A stretch of DNA of 64,000 nucleotides from Letharia columbiana. Taxonomy: Eukaryota > Ascomycota > Lecanoromycetes > Lecanorales > Parmeliaceae. The translations under genes and the position numbers were made by a program. This document shows, one piece after another, positions 24,101 to 36,863 of the stretch. The stretch spans positions 1,871,501 to 1,935,500 of the forward strand of contig NW_023501036.1 of assembly GCF_014066305.1 (NCBI RefSeq), in the 5' to 3' direction. Position 1 is the stretch's first letter. Every line of letters begins with the position of its first letter. The notes under the pieces were generated by a model. That model did not search any database, was not told where the DNA came from, and worked only from the letters and a program-made list of their open reading frames with translations.

Positions 24101-26123
24101 ACTAACGTCAATTATACGATACCGTATGAAAAGGGCGAAAGGAAACTACTGAACGATGTTCAAGGCTTCGTGAGGCCAGGCAGACTGACGGCGCTCATGG
24201 GCTCTTCGGGTGCCGGAAAGACAACGCTCCTCAACACGCTAGCCCAGAGGATCAACTTTGGCGTCGTGACTGGGGATTTTTTGGTCGATGGAAGGCCTTT
24301 ACCGAAATCCTTCCAAAGAGCCACTGGCTTCGCTGAGCAGATGGATGTCCACGAACCTACCGCCACCATCCGAGAGGCGCTGCGATTCTCGGCACTTTTG
24401 AGACAGCCGAAGGAGGTACCAACGGAAGAAAAATATGAGTATTGTGAACGGATCATCGACCTTCTTGAGATGAGAAATATTGCTGGGGCTACGATTGGCA
24501 AGACAGGTGCAGGATTGAACCAAGAGCAGCGAAAACGAGTGACCATTGGTGTTGAGCTTGCTAGCAAACCGGAGCTCCTCATGTTCCTGGATGAGCCTAC
24601 GTCAGGCCTTGACTCTGGAGCGGCTTTTAATATTATCCGCTTCCTTCGCAAGCTAGCAGATAGTGGTCAGGCGTTGCTTGTCACCATCCATCAACCTTCC
24701 AGCGTGCTCTTCGAATACTTTGACGAGCTAATCCTACTGAAGACTGGCGGTAACGTGGTCTATCACGGAGAGCTCGGCAAAGATTCCCGTCAGTTGATCG
24801 ATTACTTCGAACGCAACGGCGCCCACAAGTGTCCCCCTCGCGCCAATCCTGCCGAATACATGCTCGAATCCATTGGCGCTGGTGATCCTACGTACAAGGG
24901 TAAAGACTGGGGTGAGGTTTGGGCTTCATCACCTGAACATGACGAGCGTACCAAGGAAATCCAGTCGATGATCAGCTCTCGACGAAACGCCTCCGTAGGA
25001 GAAAAGACTCGAGATGATCGCGAATACGCTATGCCGCTCGGCACACAAGTCTACACTGTCGTACATCGCTGTTTCGTTAACTATTGGCGGGATCCGGATT
25101 ACGTGATTGGAAAGTTCATGCTGCACATTGTCACCGGTCTTTTCAATAGCTTCACATTCTACCACGTCGGAAATGAGACAATCGACATGCAATCGCGACT
25201 CTTCTCTATCTTCATGACTCTCACCATCTCGCCACCTCTGATCCAGCAGTTACAACCCAAGTATCTGCACTTCCGCAGCATTTACAAGTCTCGCGAGGCG
25301 AACTCGAAGATCTACTCCTGGTTCGCGCTCATCTGTGGTGTCACACTAGTCGAGATACCGTATTCCATCGTCGCCGGGACTCTCTACTTCAATTGCTGGT
25401 GGTGGCCCGCCGTCGGCCGTGGCGCAAGCAAGTTCGACAGCGCATACACGTGGATGTTGCTCATGCTCTTCGAGCTCTTCTACGTTAGCTTTGGTCAAGC
25501 GATCGCTTCATTCTCGCCGAATGAGTTGCTGGCGTCCATTCTCGTGCCCGTCTTCTTCCTCTTCGTCGTCTCCTTCTGCGGTATTGTTGTGCCATACGTC
25601 GCCATACCCCACGTGAGTCATTACCTCCACCGTTTACATCATCAGTTCCTACATTACACATGGCTGACACGTCCTTCTGTAGTTTTGGCAATCCTGGATG
25701 TATCAATTGACACCGTTCCACTATCTCCTGGAAGGCTTCCTCTCCGTCGCTACACACGGCCGGCCCGTCATTTGTTCCTCCACCGAGTTCGCTCGCTTCG
25801 CTCCTCCACCAGGCCAAACATGCCAATCCTACAGCGCCTCCTTCATTGCCCAAGCTGGTGGCTATGTGCAGAACGGCACCAATGGGCTCTGCGAGTTCTG
25901 TCAATACGCTACGGGGGATGAGTTCGCAGCGGGTTTCAATGTCTACTACAGCCACAAGTGGTTGGATTACGGGGTCTTCTGGGCTTTTTGCGTCTTCAAC
26001 TTCATTGTGGTGTTCATCTGCTCCTGGCTTTACCTTGGAGGAATGAAGAAGGTTAGGGCGGCACTGATTCCAGCTGCGAGAAAGCAGAGGAAAGAAGCGC
26101 AGGTGCACAACGAGAAGGCATGA
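21183..26123 (+). CDS. Full-size PDR/CDR-type ABC-G transporter (one frame break)
   Basis: A plasma-membrane multidrug/metabolite exporter with (NBD-TMD)x2 order. Exons are 21183-23224, 23277-25612 and 25683-26123 with GTAAGT and GTGAGT donors. NBD1 has the degenerate fungal PDR Walker A GRPGSGCST (~residue 293), signature VSGGEKKRVSIAE (~410) and WDNSTRGLD. NBD2 has GSSGAGKTT (~990), LNQEQRKRVTIG and FLDEPTSGLD, plus TIHQPS. The TM blocks lie at about 600-860 and 1290-1575. At 23611-23617 the conserved WVDPI-Q-YGFEALMSNEF context is broken by one extra C, which creates a stop at 23641; the frame resumes immediately. Exon total 4819 nt minus one gives 1605 residues, a normal length. The N-terminus before NBD1 is long and S/P/E-rich. 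Start may be ATG 21183 or 21198. Adjacent to the NRPS-like gene and divergent from it, so product export is plausible. Confidence 0.9.
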
Positions 26124-27916
26124 TGACCTCATACCTCGCCAACGACAGGCGACTCTTGGCATTTCCTCCAATTGGAGAGACCTTAAGATGCGTATATATT
26201 TACTCATATAGATATTGTCAGCATAGCGGCGGCGAGAAGAGTGAGTACATAATTGTTCAGATAGGACCGTCCATTCTTTTTGTGACAAACGATTCCGGTC
26301 TTTCTGACGGGCACATGATATGAGACGGCTCCCTCCCTCGTTCGGCCCAATTGCGATCCCAAACATACATAGAACAAGCGCAGGCAGTCACCGATCCGAT
26401 TCCTTTGAAAAGCTCTGACCCACCAGATCCTCACGCCGAGTCCTTCAACCAATCAGGCTTCCTGCGGCTTGTTGGCTTGTATCCCATGCACCACAGAACA
26501 TCTTCGAGGAGGCAAATCATTTCGACTGATGCCAATGCCCGTAGGCAAGCATGAAAAGCCGAGTGCTTCGAACTGAAACAACGCCACTGTAAGTATGCGT
26601 GGGAGATCATGACGATGGATGTCTGTCTCCCGTCGACTGGCCGGGGGGAGGGGGGGGGGGGGTTTCAGAGGGTTCTGACCGAATGTTTCAAATCCCCCTC
26701 TTTGTAATCTATGATGACTGCATCCATAAGTTCACAACCAAACTGTCACTGTCACGATTGTTCTTCACGAGCAGGTCTAGATATTTTCGCAATCGGGATC
26801 GCGTTGTACATCTCGTCCTTGGAACGTTTGTTCCGTTTGGCGAAGATCATACGTTCCGTCCAGACATCTTGGACGCCCGTCGATACTCTGTTCTATCCCA
26901 GATGGCACCAGCTCGACCACGTCTTGTCATGTCCTTTCAACCACCCCTCATCCCTCCCATCCCTCGAACCCAGAGAGAGAGAGGGCCGTCGTCTCCAGTC
27001 CGGCGACCGCTTCGAAAACCCGGGCGTTGCGACAACGGCCGCAGCCCACCGCTGGACAAAGACGTCGCTAGGGGCGCGGGCGAGGGAGTAGGTAGAGTAT
27101 GACTTCCGCGCTTCGCCCCCCCCCCCCCCCCCACATTTGCCCGTGCGGAACCTTGAGAGGGGGAAGGGCGCGGGGGAAGGGGAAAGGGGGTGCGTGATGG
27201 ATTGGGAAGGATCCTCTATGCGCAGGCGTTGCATGTGATTGGCTTTCCTGTCGGGTGGTTTCGTTGTTAATTATAGCCGTTTGGCGGAATCATCTTCATT
27301 GTTCGTGGATAAGGTAGGTAGGTAGGTAGGGAATTGAGACCCCCCGATGCAGGACCGTGGCGGGTGAATCACGACTCACTCGGTTCCGGCGGCGACAGGT
27401 CGCTTTGCTTTGGGGCTGCGGAGGGGTGCCTCGTTCGGCTTGGAGGAGGAGGAGGAGGAGGAGGATTACATCCTTGGCGGTCGGTATCCTTCCACAATCG
27501 TCCGCGTTCTCCGTGTCGGCGCTCAGAGAGAGTTGGTTACGGTTACGGTTACCAGCAGCGGTTCGAGTCGAGCCCGCGCGCGTGATCGGGTCCTCGGACC
27601 TCCGCGGTGTTGTGCGCACGGGGTCGTGGGATCGAGAGGGCTCGGATCGCTGCGGTGGTTCGAGGGTTAGATGGGTGTCGGGATCGGTGGCGAGAGCTTC
27701 AGCGGGAGATGTGTGGGTTTGGCGTGAGTTTGGGGTGAGTATGGATAAGGTGGTAGTAGATGGTGAATTTGGGTCAGTGTCGATGTCGTCGTGTCTACCC
27801 ATTACCACCGGTCGATTCAACTCATCATCACCTAATCATCTCGAGCGCATCCTGCACCGCCGTCACGTTGTTGATTTACGCCGGCTGTGCAGCGCCATCG
27901 ATCGATCGTTCTTTCG

Positions 27917-27976
27917 ATAGGTAGGTAGGTAGGTAAATCTGGCCGGCCAAAAACTCGCGAACTACCTACCTACCTA
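27917..27976. repeat. (GTAG)n / (CTAC)n inverted tetranucleotide repeat
   Basis: A GGTA tetranucleotide run (27917-27934) is followed about 25 bp later by a CTAC run (27960-27976), forming a potential hairpin whose loop contains the palindrome GGCCGGCC. Confidence 0.75.
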
Positions 27977-29279
27977 CGGCCCATCAACCTCGACGGTCCG
28001 TCCGGTGTCGAAACGTCGATCGAACCGGATCCCCGCAACCCTAGCCAAAATTCCCCATGGGGTGGCAACGAAAGCAGGGGCGACAGCTACGTCGCTTCAA
28101 CTGCCGCCGTCTTCTGGCGCCAGACCATGTATTCTATGCCCTGACTAGAACACAAGTAGGTATATCAAGGAGGTACATCTTGAAGGCGCTCCCACTCGGC
28201 GCGCTCCCGTCTTTGCGGCTGTTCATCCAGCATTACGGGGTCGATTTCGAGAATGCGGGATTGAACACGTAGGTACGACGATCCCATCGTGCTTTTGGCC
28301 CTACACCTATAGCTGTCCATTTACCGTCTTGCCGTCTTCACCCGACAAGCCAGAAATTCAATCCACCCCGTCCCTCCTTTCGCACCATGAGCCCTTCCTT
28401 TTCCACAACCGTCACATCTCCACAACGATCGCCCACTCGAATCCTTCCCTCATCACGCAACCGCACCGATACCGCCCTCGCCTCTCTGCTTTTTCCGCCC
28501 CGTCGTCCAGGGCCGCAGGTGCAACACCCCTCCCGACACCCCCCGAACGCCAGAACTTCGACCACCCGGCAAAGGGCCGCGATCCCGTCGTCTTCGTCCT
28601 GCTCTGCTCTGCGGTTTCGCCCGTCGCTCGATCACACCCGTTTGTATCGTTCGTTGTAAAAGCACGCGTTTAGACTTCTTTAGTCTTTTGTCCGAGGCGA
28701 GTCCGAGGCCGGTTGGGATTCTCTTGCTTGACCGTCCTGTGTCGAAATGGCTTCCTCGCCACCTACCCCCACAACCGGCCCCCTTCCGTCCCCGAAGCCT
28801 TCACGGACGGACAGACAGACGGACAGATAGATAGACGGAAAGACATCCAAACGGCAAACGGCAGCACCATCCCGTCGTCGTCGTCGTCGCGGATACCTTC
28901 TCCCGACCGATGACCGAGACCGGACCGATGGGCTTTTTTTTATTTATTCCCCGGGAGGAGATGGGGATGGAAACGGGGGGCTTGTTCTGTTTTGTTTGTT
29001 CTTTCTGTTCTTTTTTTGTTTCTTTTCTTTCTGTTCTGTTCTGTTCTGTTCTGTTCTGTTCGGGGATAGCGTCGGTCGGTCGGTCGGTTGGTCGGCTGGT
29101 GGGTGGTGGTGGTGGGGGGTTGAGAAGGAGGGAGGGAGGGAGGGAGGGAGGGAGGGGGGGGGTTGGGGTGTTGGGATGGGGATTGGGATCTTGATCTTCT
29201 TCGATTTTGGGGCCTGGTTGTGGGTGGGGCTGCTGGCTGATCGGACTGTTTTGGGCGAGGGTGGGGGCTTTTTGGTACT

Positions 29280-29354
29280 ATTTCTTCTTCTTTTTCGTCT
29301 TCTTCTTCTTCTTCTTCTTTTCTTCTTCTTCTTCTTCTTCTTCTTCTTCTTCTT
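29280..29354 (+). repeat. TTC/CTT microsatellite
   Basis: About 70 bases of nearly pure TTC trinucleotide repeat in the spacer 3' of the P450 gene. Confidence 0.9.
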
Positions 29355-29652
29355 GAAGTGAGTTATAAAGGCTTAAGGGTTGGAACTAGACCAACCTTGC
29401 TCGGATTAAGCGATCTGGTTTTTATAGATGTGGCGCAAGACACCAATTGTGCAAAACATACTTACAATTCCCCCATACCCCATACCCAAAAAACCCCCCG
29501 CCCCCCCCCATCATCACCACCCCGACCAAAAAAACCCCCCACATAAACATCCTCTAGTCCATTCATATGTACTCCCCCTTCCCTCCCCTTCCCCTCCCCA
29601 TCCCATCCCATCCCCCATCCCTCCCCCCCCAAACCAAAAAGAACCCCCCCCC

Positions 29653-32063
29653 CTACCCCGCAAACTCCCTCAAAACCCTCACCCGCGTCCCCCTGCTCCC
29701 GCGATCCAAGCCCGCCGCGAACCGATCCCGCGTCACGTTGACGGCCCGCGCGTCCGTGCCGTGGAGGGCGAAGTCGAACCGGCGGAACAGGCACGCGATG
29801 GCGAGGGTGATTTCCGCGAGGGCGAGACTGTTGCGTGTGTGAGTGTTGTGAGCGATGGGACGCGAAGGAAGGATGGATGGATGGAAGGAAGGATGGAAGG
29901 ACGGAAGGAAGGATGGATGGGAAGGATGGAAGGATGGAAGGATGGAAGGATGGATGGATGGATGGAAGGGGGGGAAAGAAGGGGAAAAGGGGCATACTTC
30001 TGTCCGAGGCAGCCGCGCGTGCCCCGGCTGAAGGGCACGAGGTACCGGTCCGGCTTGTCGGCGGGGACGAGCCAGCGGTCCGGGGCGAAGGTGAGGGGGT
30101 CCGGGAAGTGGGCGGGGGAGAGCAGGGTGGAGCGGAAGTCCATGGATACGGGGGTCTGGTGGCGGTCGAGGTGGGTTTCACGTTAGTTGGGGGATGGTTG
30201 TTTTTTTTGGGGGGAGTGGTACTTTGTTTGGCCTTTTTTGGGGTGGATGGGAGGAAGGGGGAAGGGTGGTACGAACGCCGGCAGGTATGTTCCACCGCCC
30301 GTACTTCAACTCCTGCGTCGGTGCCACGAGCGGCAGTCGCGACGTCACCGAGGTCGTGATACGGAGCGTCTCTTTGACGACGGCGCTCTGCATCCAGGCG
30401 CGATCGCGTTAGCTGATTTTATCCGGGAACGAAAACCCCCTGCCTTCTCTTCTCTACTGCGATCCGTCACCCCTCTCCTGAATTACTTCCTCACCGAAGC
30501 GCAAGCACGGACCAGACTACCGAGTCACTATACATACCAAGTATCCCGCCCCCTCCAACACATGCAACGGCGGACACACCGCCGGATCCGGCATCGCACG
30601 CGCCAACTCCTCCCTCAAGCGCGCCAACTTCTCGGGACTCGTCAACAGGTAGTAGAACGCGGCGTTGAGCGTCTGTTTCGTGGTCTCGGTGCCGGCGCCG
30701 ATGAAAGCGAAGGCTTCGTCCGTGAGACGTTCTTCCGTTTTCTCCGAGGCGGGCAGGTCGGATTCCATGACGGCGTGGAAGATGGTGCGCTCTGAGGAGG
30801 AGCCGTCTTTGGCGGGGAGGACGCCGTTGTCGTACAGTCTGATGATGGAGGCGATTTGTTGGCGGAGGACCTGTCAAAAGCGCGCGGGTCACGTATCAGT
30901 GCTGCCGTTCACGGACCCTCATTGAGAAGGAATACATGGAATTGAGGAGAGGACGGCACATGGTACCTGTCTCAATCCTAGGAGCCGGCCTAGATTTGGA
31001 TGCAGGAACCGGATGATCGGTAAGGGTAGTTTCTGCAGATACTGCACGATCCCGCTCATCTGCTTCGTCAGCGGCGCCGCCTCGGCCGTTCCTTCAATCG
31101 CGTCGTTCCATTGGGGTGAGAAATCGGGTTTTTTGAGAGCCCCCAGGGAGTAGCCGAATGCTATCAACGCGGTTATTAAAGAGCAACGATTAGTTTCCAA
31201 CAATCCAGCAACAACCGATGATGTGTGAGTGCCAAGGGTAAGTATGATTGTTGGGGCTTACAATATCGAAACACGACATCAATCGCCAACGACAGAAACG
31301 CCGGCCTCAACTCCACCACCTCGTTCCTTTGCATGCATCCTCGAAGGCCGTTGCACAGATCGTCAATGATTTCCTCAATCCGCGGCTGCAGAGCGGCAAC
31401 GGCGCGTTTGGAGAAGAAAGGGTTTAGGGGCGCACGGCGGATTTTGTGGAGGGCGTGCGGTTCCGTGCCGAAGGCTATCTCGTGGGAGGGTGTGTCAGTC
31501 TTACCTGCATCCTGCGGGGTCCCGCCTCGGTGCGTGTGGGAGCATACGGGCGTGCGGCGGTGTTTGATGGGAGGGTGCTTACCTGATAAAGGCGTCCCGG
31601 ACATCTTCGCCGAGGGACCATATTTATCGCGAGGTTGCGATGTCGAGTAGAGGGAATCGTAGTACTCGATATCTTTGATTTTGATTTCGTTTGGGGTGAC
31701 GCGGATGATTGGTCCTATGGTGAGTGCGGCTGGCCTCAGCAATCATCTTCAATTTATACGGAAGTGTTGGTGGAGAAACAGATGAAGAAGGAATATCATC
31801 TCCACAGCCTGACGCTTCTGAGGAGACAAGATGATTGTTGGTAGGCTACACTCACCATACTCCTCATGCATCCGCTCGACCTCCCACATATACTGCCCAC
31901 CATCCCCTTTGATACAGTCGAAATAGAACTCATACCACCTCGTGGCAGCCGCCAATTTTCTGCCGGGAAAAGCTGCCAAAGGGTGGAAGTATAGGCGGTA
32001 TACGAGCAAAGCAACAGCATAAGAAGGCCATAGGAAGAGGGTGTAAAGAAGGAAGGAGAACAT
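29653..32063 (-). CDS. Cytochrome P450 monooxygenase (eight exons)
   Basis: A microsomal haem-thiolate oxygenase; family and substrate not assignable, though the N-terminal half resembles the fungal E-class group that includes TRI4-type oxygenases. Exons on the minus strand: 32063-31856, 31714-31583, 31474-31262, 31160-30967, 30870-30538, 30387-30277, 30155-29998 and 29827-29653, totalling 1524 nt (507 residues), intact. Features: an N-terminal membrane anchor followed by a YFHPLAAFPG hinge; EEYGPIIRVTPNEI; C-helix-like LHKIRRAPLNPFFS; I-helix GAGTETT (~305); ExxR as KETLR (~367); haem loop FSRGTRGCLGQN with the Cys near 447. Intron 6 uses a weak GTTCGT donor, and intron 7 (29828-29997) contains a GGAT/GGAA minisatellite. 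A GTAAA repeat lies just upstream of the ATG. It shares orientation with the MFS gene upstream. Confidence 0.9.
29870..29970. repeat. GGAT/GGAA minisatellite inside P450 intron 7
   Basis: Tandem GGAT and GGAA units (plus strand) fill most of the 170-nt intron 29828-29997 between the haem-binding exon and the last exon. Confidence 0.85.
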
Positions 32064-32890
32064 GGTAGTCTTAATGGGCGAATTAGATTGGACGGCTGTT
32101 CTCGGGAATGATGTGGGAAAAGATGAGAATGTAAGGTAAAGTAAAGTAAAGTAAAGTAAAGTAAAGTCAAGTAAAGTAATGTAAGGCTGGGGATGGTCCC
32201 AGCAAATGCAGCACGGAAGATGTTGATTTTGAGTTCTTGGCTTCTGTGTGGGTGCCTGACGACACGCAACCACGGGGCGGCCGATAGGACATCTTTCTTC
32301 AGCTGCAATAGAAGGCATGATTGGATGCGCAACCATTGGCTTCATTTTTCCTCGACTCTGCCATTCCGGAGATCTAGAAGGAGATAGCCGTGCATCAGTA
32401 GCCAGCCAATCGGTGGGAAATTGTCATCTATTGGTAAAGAATATTTCGAAAGAGCGGGTAAGGCTAATTAGTATATGTAAAGTACCGTCGGATTCCTATT
32501 GGGAGGCATCGCTCTGACGGATTTAAACGAGAGGATGTGGAGCACTAATGCGTGCGGGTAAAAGTATTGGCTCCGCTCCATCTCCTTTTCAATATCTTTT
32601 TCCATGCATCTTCTGGCTTTTGATGTGATTCGGATATTTTCGGGATTATGTCAGGTATACACACCTATTCACCGTAAAATATGCCCTCGTTTGACATTGC
32701 TTTTCGAGACTTCTCTTGGCCACCCGATGAGGTTGCGCTTATGACGATTCTGTTGTGTGGTAGAGTACAGAAGTCCTCGGCCGCCCCAAACTTATATGAG
32801 GGGCCATATTTACCACCTGCTACTGTAGTCAGACTCATTCGTTGCCGCCCATTTCGGATGAACCCTCGCTGCTCCAGGTTCACTCTACGA
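32064..32890. other. Promoter/5'UTR of the P450 gene and 3' flank of the MFS gene
   Basis: Contains a GTAAA pentanucleotide repeat (about 32133-32182), with one degenerate unit, 70-120 bp upstream of the P450 ATG. No other gene seen. Confidence 0.6.
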
Positions 32891-34917
32891 TTAATTGTTA
32901 AGCGACGTATCCGACGACCGGTCTGAGCTGATGATCTTGATTCCATCCTCCGTAGCATCTTTCTCCAAGTTCCAACGTCGTAGAGCTGGCCCCTTCCAAA
33001 CCACCACACCCAAGAGCATCGTGGCGAAGACGCAGAAGAACGCCATCATCCCGAAAAGCCTATCCTGTCGGTTAGCGTATGGGCACCAAGGCGCTGTGAT
33101 GACAAGGGAGCATTTACCAGCCAGCACTCACGGCACCCTCCCAAGGGAAGAGGAAGAATGGTAAAGCAAGGGCCAAAATCTGTCGATAAACATTCATAAT
33201 GACGGCGACCTCGAGCGGCGAGGTCTTGAAACACTCGATGATATAGTTCACAGATATGGGAGTACTGTAACATGCGCCGAAGATGACGAGAAATGTGCCG
33301 AGAGCCAGGACCATGTAGTGAAGATGATACCTTTATAAGTCAGCTGTGAATTTGTATTTGCGCAGGTAGTGTAGCGATAGCATACTCAATACCGGCTCCG
33401 AATATTCCAAAACCTATGGGAGAAGCGGCTGCGACTAGGAAGATCGGATAAAGGCGGTACTCGAGATGCCAGGCACCGCCCCTGCGACGAGATATCGATA
33501 GCGGGACCCTGTCATTGAGGAAAGCGCCGCAAATCTGACATAGAACGAGGCCGGCCCACTGGGAAAAGTTGACTAAATGGTTCAACGTCAGCAGTCGAGC
33601 AGGTGTCAATACTTCGTGGGGAACTACCCACATTCTGCGTTCTGATTAGGCGTGAAGCCATAGCCTCCCACCATTTCTGGCGTTTGCAGAAAGATTGAGA
33701 CCACTATTCCTAACCCTACAGCGAATCCGTAGATGCAAACAACGAAGAAACCGACGATCATGGTGACTGGCGACAAGCCAATCTTGAGCGGCGTAATGTA
33801 GCGGTTGGCCTAACTCGTCAACCCAAACACAGCGCTAAAACATCGCCAAACGACTTACTACATGGGCGAATGTCGTCCGGGGTACAACAGCAGTCCCGGG
33901 AAAGAACGTCGCAATCCTGTTCGACATGAACGAACTCGGGCGCTGAGGAAGAGGCTCAGACTCTTCATTCCTTCGGAAAGCCGTCTCTTCCAAGAAGAAG
34001 AATGCTGCAAAGACGAGTGAGCTCGTGAATTTTGACAGTCTGGTTGCCATACCTAGAGGGATCGAGACCGCAATAACTGCGACTAGCCACCAAAAAACAT
34101 TGGGCCAAGGCTTGGTATCGGCGATAAAGCCACCGAAGACAGGCGCAGCCACCGCCCCAGCAAGAAGAGAAACCTCGAGCACGGTAAATGCTTTGCCCCT
34201 TTGATGGAGAAAGTAGAGGTCCATTATCAAACCGGTTGCCAAGATTGGAGGAACACTTCCGAAAAGTCCGGCCAGCATTCGTGACATGACGAAAGGAATA
34301 TAGTCATTAGGTCCAGTCATTAACGGGGCCCAGATATTGGATGCCAGCGAACCGAACAAAGACCAAAAGATGAGTGAAGATCGACCGATGATGGACGAGA
34401 GCGGTACAAAGAGAAGGGGCCCACCCATCTGGCCTGCGACACCGGCAGCGATGGAATAGGACAGCTCCACTGGAGATTTATGATAGTAGCTTGCCTGTCT
34501 GATATAGCTGTTTGGGAAGATTTGGTGAGCGTCATGATTGCGCCGAAGACAGATGAGGTTTCACGTACGCAAGTTGGTGGACATTGACAGAAGCGACGCC
34601 GGCAAAGGATGCCAGGCACACTGTACCGAAGATGACATTCTTCTTCGTGAGAGACCAATTCTGACGGTCGATGTCAGCTTCATACTCCCAGTGACCTGCA
34701 GGATTCTATTCGTACCAATGGATCATCGGGAGAAGCGCTCGGCTGCCTTTATGCAGGAAGACGGAAATCAGTGAATGCCACGTGGAAGGAGGGATGTGAT
34801 CATGTACGGGACAAGGCAAACTCCATCGCGGGCAGTCCTCGATACGTCCCTGGCTTTCTCTGGGCTCAAATCCGATGCCTCCACGGAAAAGCCTGAATCG
34901 GCGGCTTTGGAATGCAT
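32891..34917 (-). CDS. MFS transporter, DHA1-like (nine exons)
   Basis: A 12-TM proton-antiport-type transporter, probably efflux. Exons on the minus strand: 34917-34808, 34746-34716, 34660-34569, 34507-34053, 34004-33859, 33809-33632, 33572-33386, 33330-33132 and 33064-32891, totalling 1572 nt (523 residues), intact. Family marks: DDPLNWSLTKKN before TM1, the loop 2-3 stretch PLSSIIGR, SRMLAGLFGS, and LEVSLLAGAVAAPVFGGF in the TM5 region. The tiny exon 2 (31 nt) is needed to reach the DDPLNWS motif and is supported by frame and by GCTGAC branch sites. The C-terminus is hydrophilic (KIISSDRSS). Tandem with the P450 and near the NRPS-like/ABC pair, so metabolite export is a reasonable guess. 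Confidence 0.85.
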
Positions 34918-36863
34918 GAATGGCAACGTTCACACACGTTTGCGTCGCCCAAGAAGCTCGAGGGTGAAGGAGGTTGGCAGGTGAAAAGATTTTGCGGGCT
35001 GCCAGTGTCCCTCGTTAGCAGGGTAGTAGCAGAAGGATGTTAGATGATTGGTCACTGTGTTGGATATTCAGCGTCGCATTTGGCGTGCCGCCAGCAGGAG
35101 AGCTAGCGGGCACGAAGAGATAGCAACATGGTATGGCCGCATGGCACGGTATCGGGGAAAAGCTGCGATGGGATAGTCGGCCATATTTAGCGTCCTGCTA
35201 AAGAAGTGGGGCGCGATTGTCTCATGGTCATATGATAAAGTACGGTACGGTATTCGGCTCTGAGGTGGAAGATAAGACTTGGTGGATGCGTATTCTGGGT
35301 ATTCTTTGGCTCGGTACGGAGTTACAGGCACTTTTTTTTTTACTCTTCCGCAACTGTGCTGGAGACAAGGTGTATCTCAGCGAGAAGAGTTGGAGTTCTG
35401 CGGGTGTCGACCATACTTTAGTGATGTGCAGGATTTGAAACGTGGTAGGAACTAGCCCCGAGGGTAACAGTGGTAATCGGGCCTTAGATCTGATAATTAT
35501 GTCCGTATTGCAGGGATCAATTTACTACTGACCATGTGGCTGTCTTCCTTCTGATTGTGGCACCACTAGCCGCCAGGATAGGATAGAAGATGTACAAGAT
35601 GTATAAGATGTAGGTATAAGACAGCATGGTTTCATATGCTACCCTGCAGCAGGCAAATGTTAAAGTGGAGGACGGGAAATGGTAGTCATAGGTCAGCGAG
35701 GTCAGCCTTGGCAACGAGAGGGATTCTCGTGATGAAGAATGAGAGTACGGAGTAAAGTAGTAAGATAGGTACCATACTTGGGGAAAGAGAGAAGGCTAAT
35801 TACGACTACGAGTAAGGTAACGTAGCGGTACCTATCATACTCTCGGGGTGAGCCGCTAGAATGGAATGGGATGGGACGGTCCGTCAGGGAGGTAGATGCC
35901 TACCTACTTTACTGTAAAGCATCTTGATGGCAGGACATCTTGTCGCTGACGGCAGATGCATCTTCACCGCCATTGTTGTCTCTCTTTTTCTTTTTATATT
36001 TCCTTCGTCTCCTAATATTAGCACCTAGGTAAGTAAAGTACCTACCTATGTGCGGCGGTCAGATTATTATTAAAATATCTAAGACATCTTGTGAGCAAAA
36101 ACAAAGTGATGACTGCATGACGCCATGCGCAGATTTACCCCTCCATTGGCGCGGCAGGAAAGCACTCTGTCTCACGTCGTCCCTTGTTCTTGCATGAAAG
36201 CTTAAATGTAAAGTTGAATTTCTTACCAATCTGACCAAATTCATCTTAGCTTTTTTACGTATGACTCGGCTATCTTACCCTTTCCAATTCTAACCTCGGT
36301 ATTCCCAAGCTACCGAATTACCGTATGGTATCCTATCCTCCACTCCTTTCGTCCTCCCCTCGCTTGCAATCATGCTCCATTTTCAATGTCGGGTACCTAC
36401 CAGTACCCTAAAGTAATTTCTGATAGACAGAACAAGAGCCAATGATAGCCATGCTGATTTAACAATTTCCACCTCCCTAAGGTCATCAATGCATGATGCA
36501 GTCCTGCAGTAGCGTCAGGTAGTTCGCAAGAGCACCGGCATTCGCATCCTTCTCAGCCCCCCGACACCCTCTTTTTTTAAACCCGAAATAATTGCACCAT
36601 GACAATCGTTGGAGAGCACAGCGGCCCCCCCTTTCCCCCAAATGCAAGTGCTCACGTCGCACCGTTAGCTTGTTCCTGCAGGTATGGGATCATGCCATCT
36701 TACCCTGAGGCACTCTCTCTTGCATCATCCTACCAATATCCCCCCATCTCCCTTGGGAATCCTATGCGGACTGCCGCTTCAGGGTGCAGCGCCGCGTTGA
36801 CCATGACTTTTCATTTCACATCTTCCTGATCTTTCTGTATCTTGCTTCAACTTTTGGCCAGTC
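34918..36863. other. Intergenic region between divergent MFS and rhodopsin-domain genes
   Basis: About 1.9 kb with scattered GGTA/TACC motifs (e.g. 35880-35915, 36027-36050) and no supported gene. The last 250 bases are probable promoter/5'UTR. Confidence 0.5.

Larger units (their letters stand above)
26124..29652. other. GC-rich low-complexity intergenic block
   Basis: About 3.5 kb without a supportable gene. It holds homopolymers (G13 at 26650-26662, C17 at 27116-27132), (GTAG)n tracts (27312-27330, 27917-27934) facing a (CTAC)n tract (27960-27976), tandem GGGA (about 29120-29155), CTGTT and TTC repeats, and a C-rich stretch 29470-29660. Open frames on both strands here are low-complexity and lack domains. 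Confidence 0.55.

Noticed and set aside
29428..30359. Long plus- and minus-strand open frames over the P450 3' end
   Set aside because: They are shadows of P450 exons 7-8 and of the repeat-filled intron between them; the P450 motifs lie on the minus strand in a different frame.
36599..36829. Plus-strand open frame just upstream of the rhodopsin-domain gene
   Set aside because: It lies in the presumed leader, has no motif and overlaps another open frame; at best an upstream ORF without evidence.
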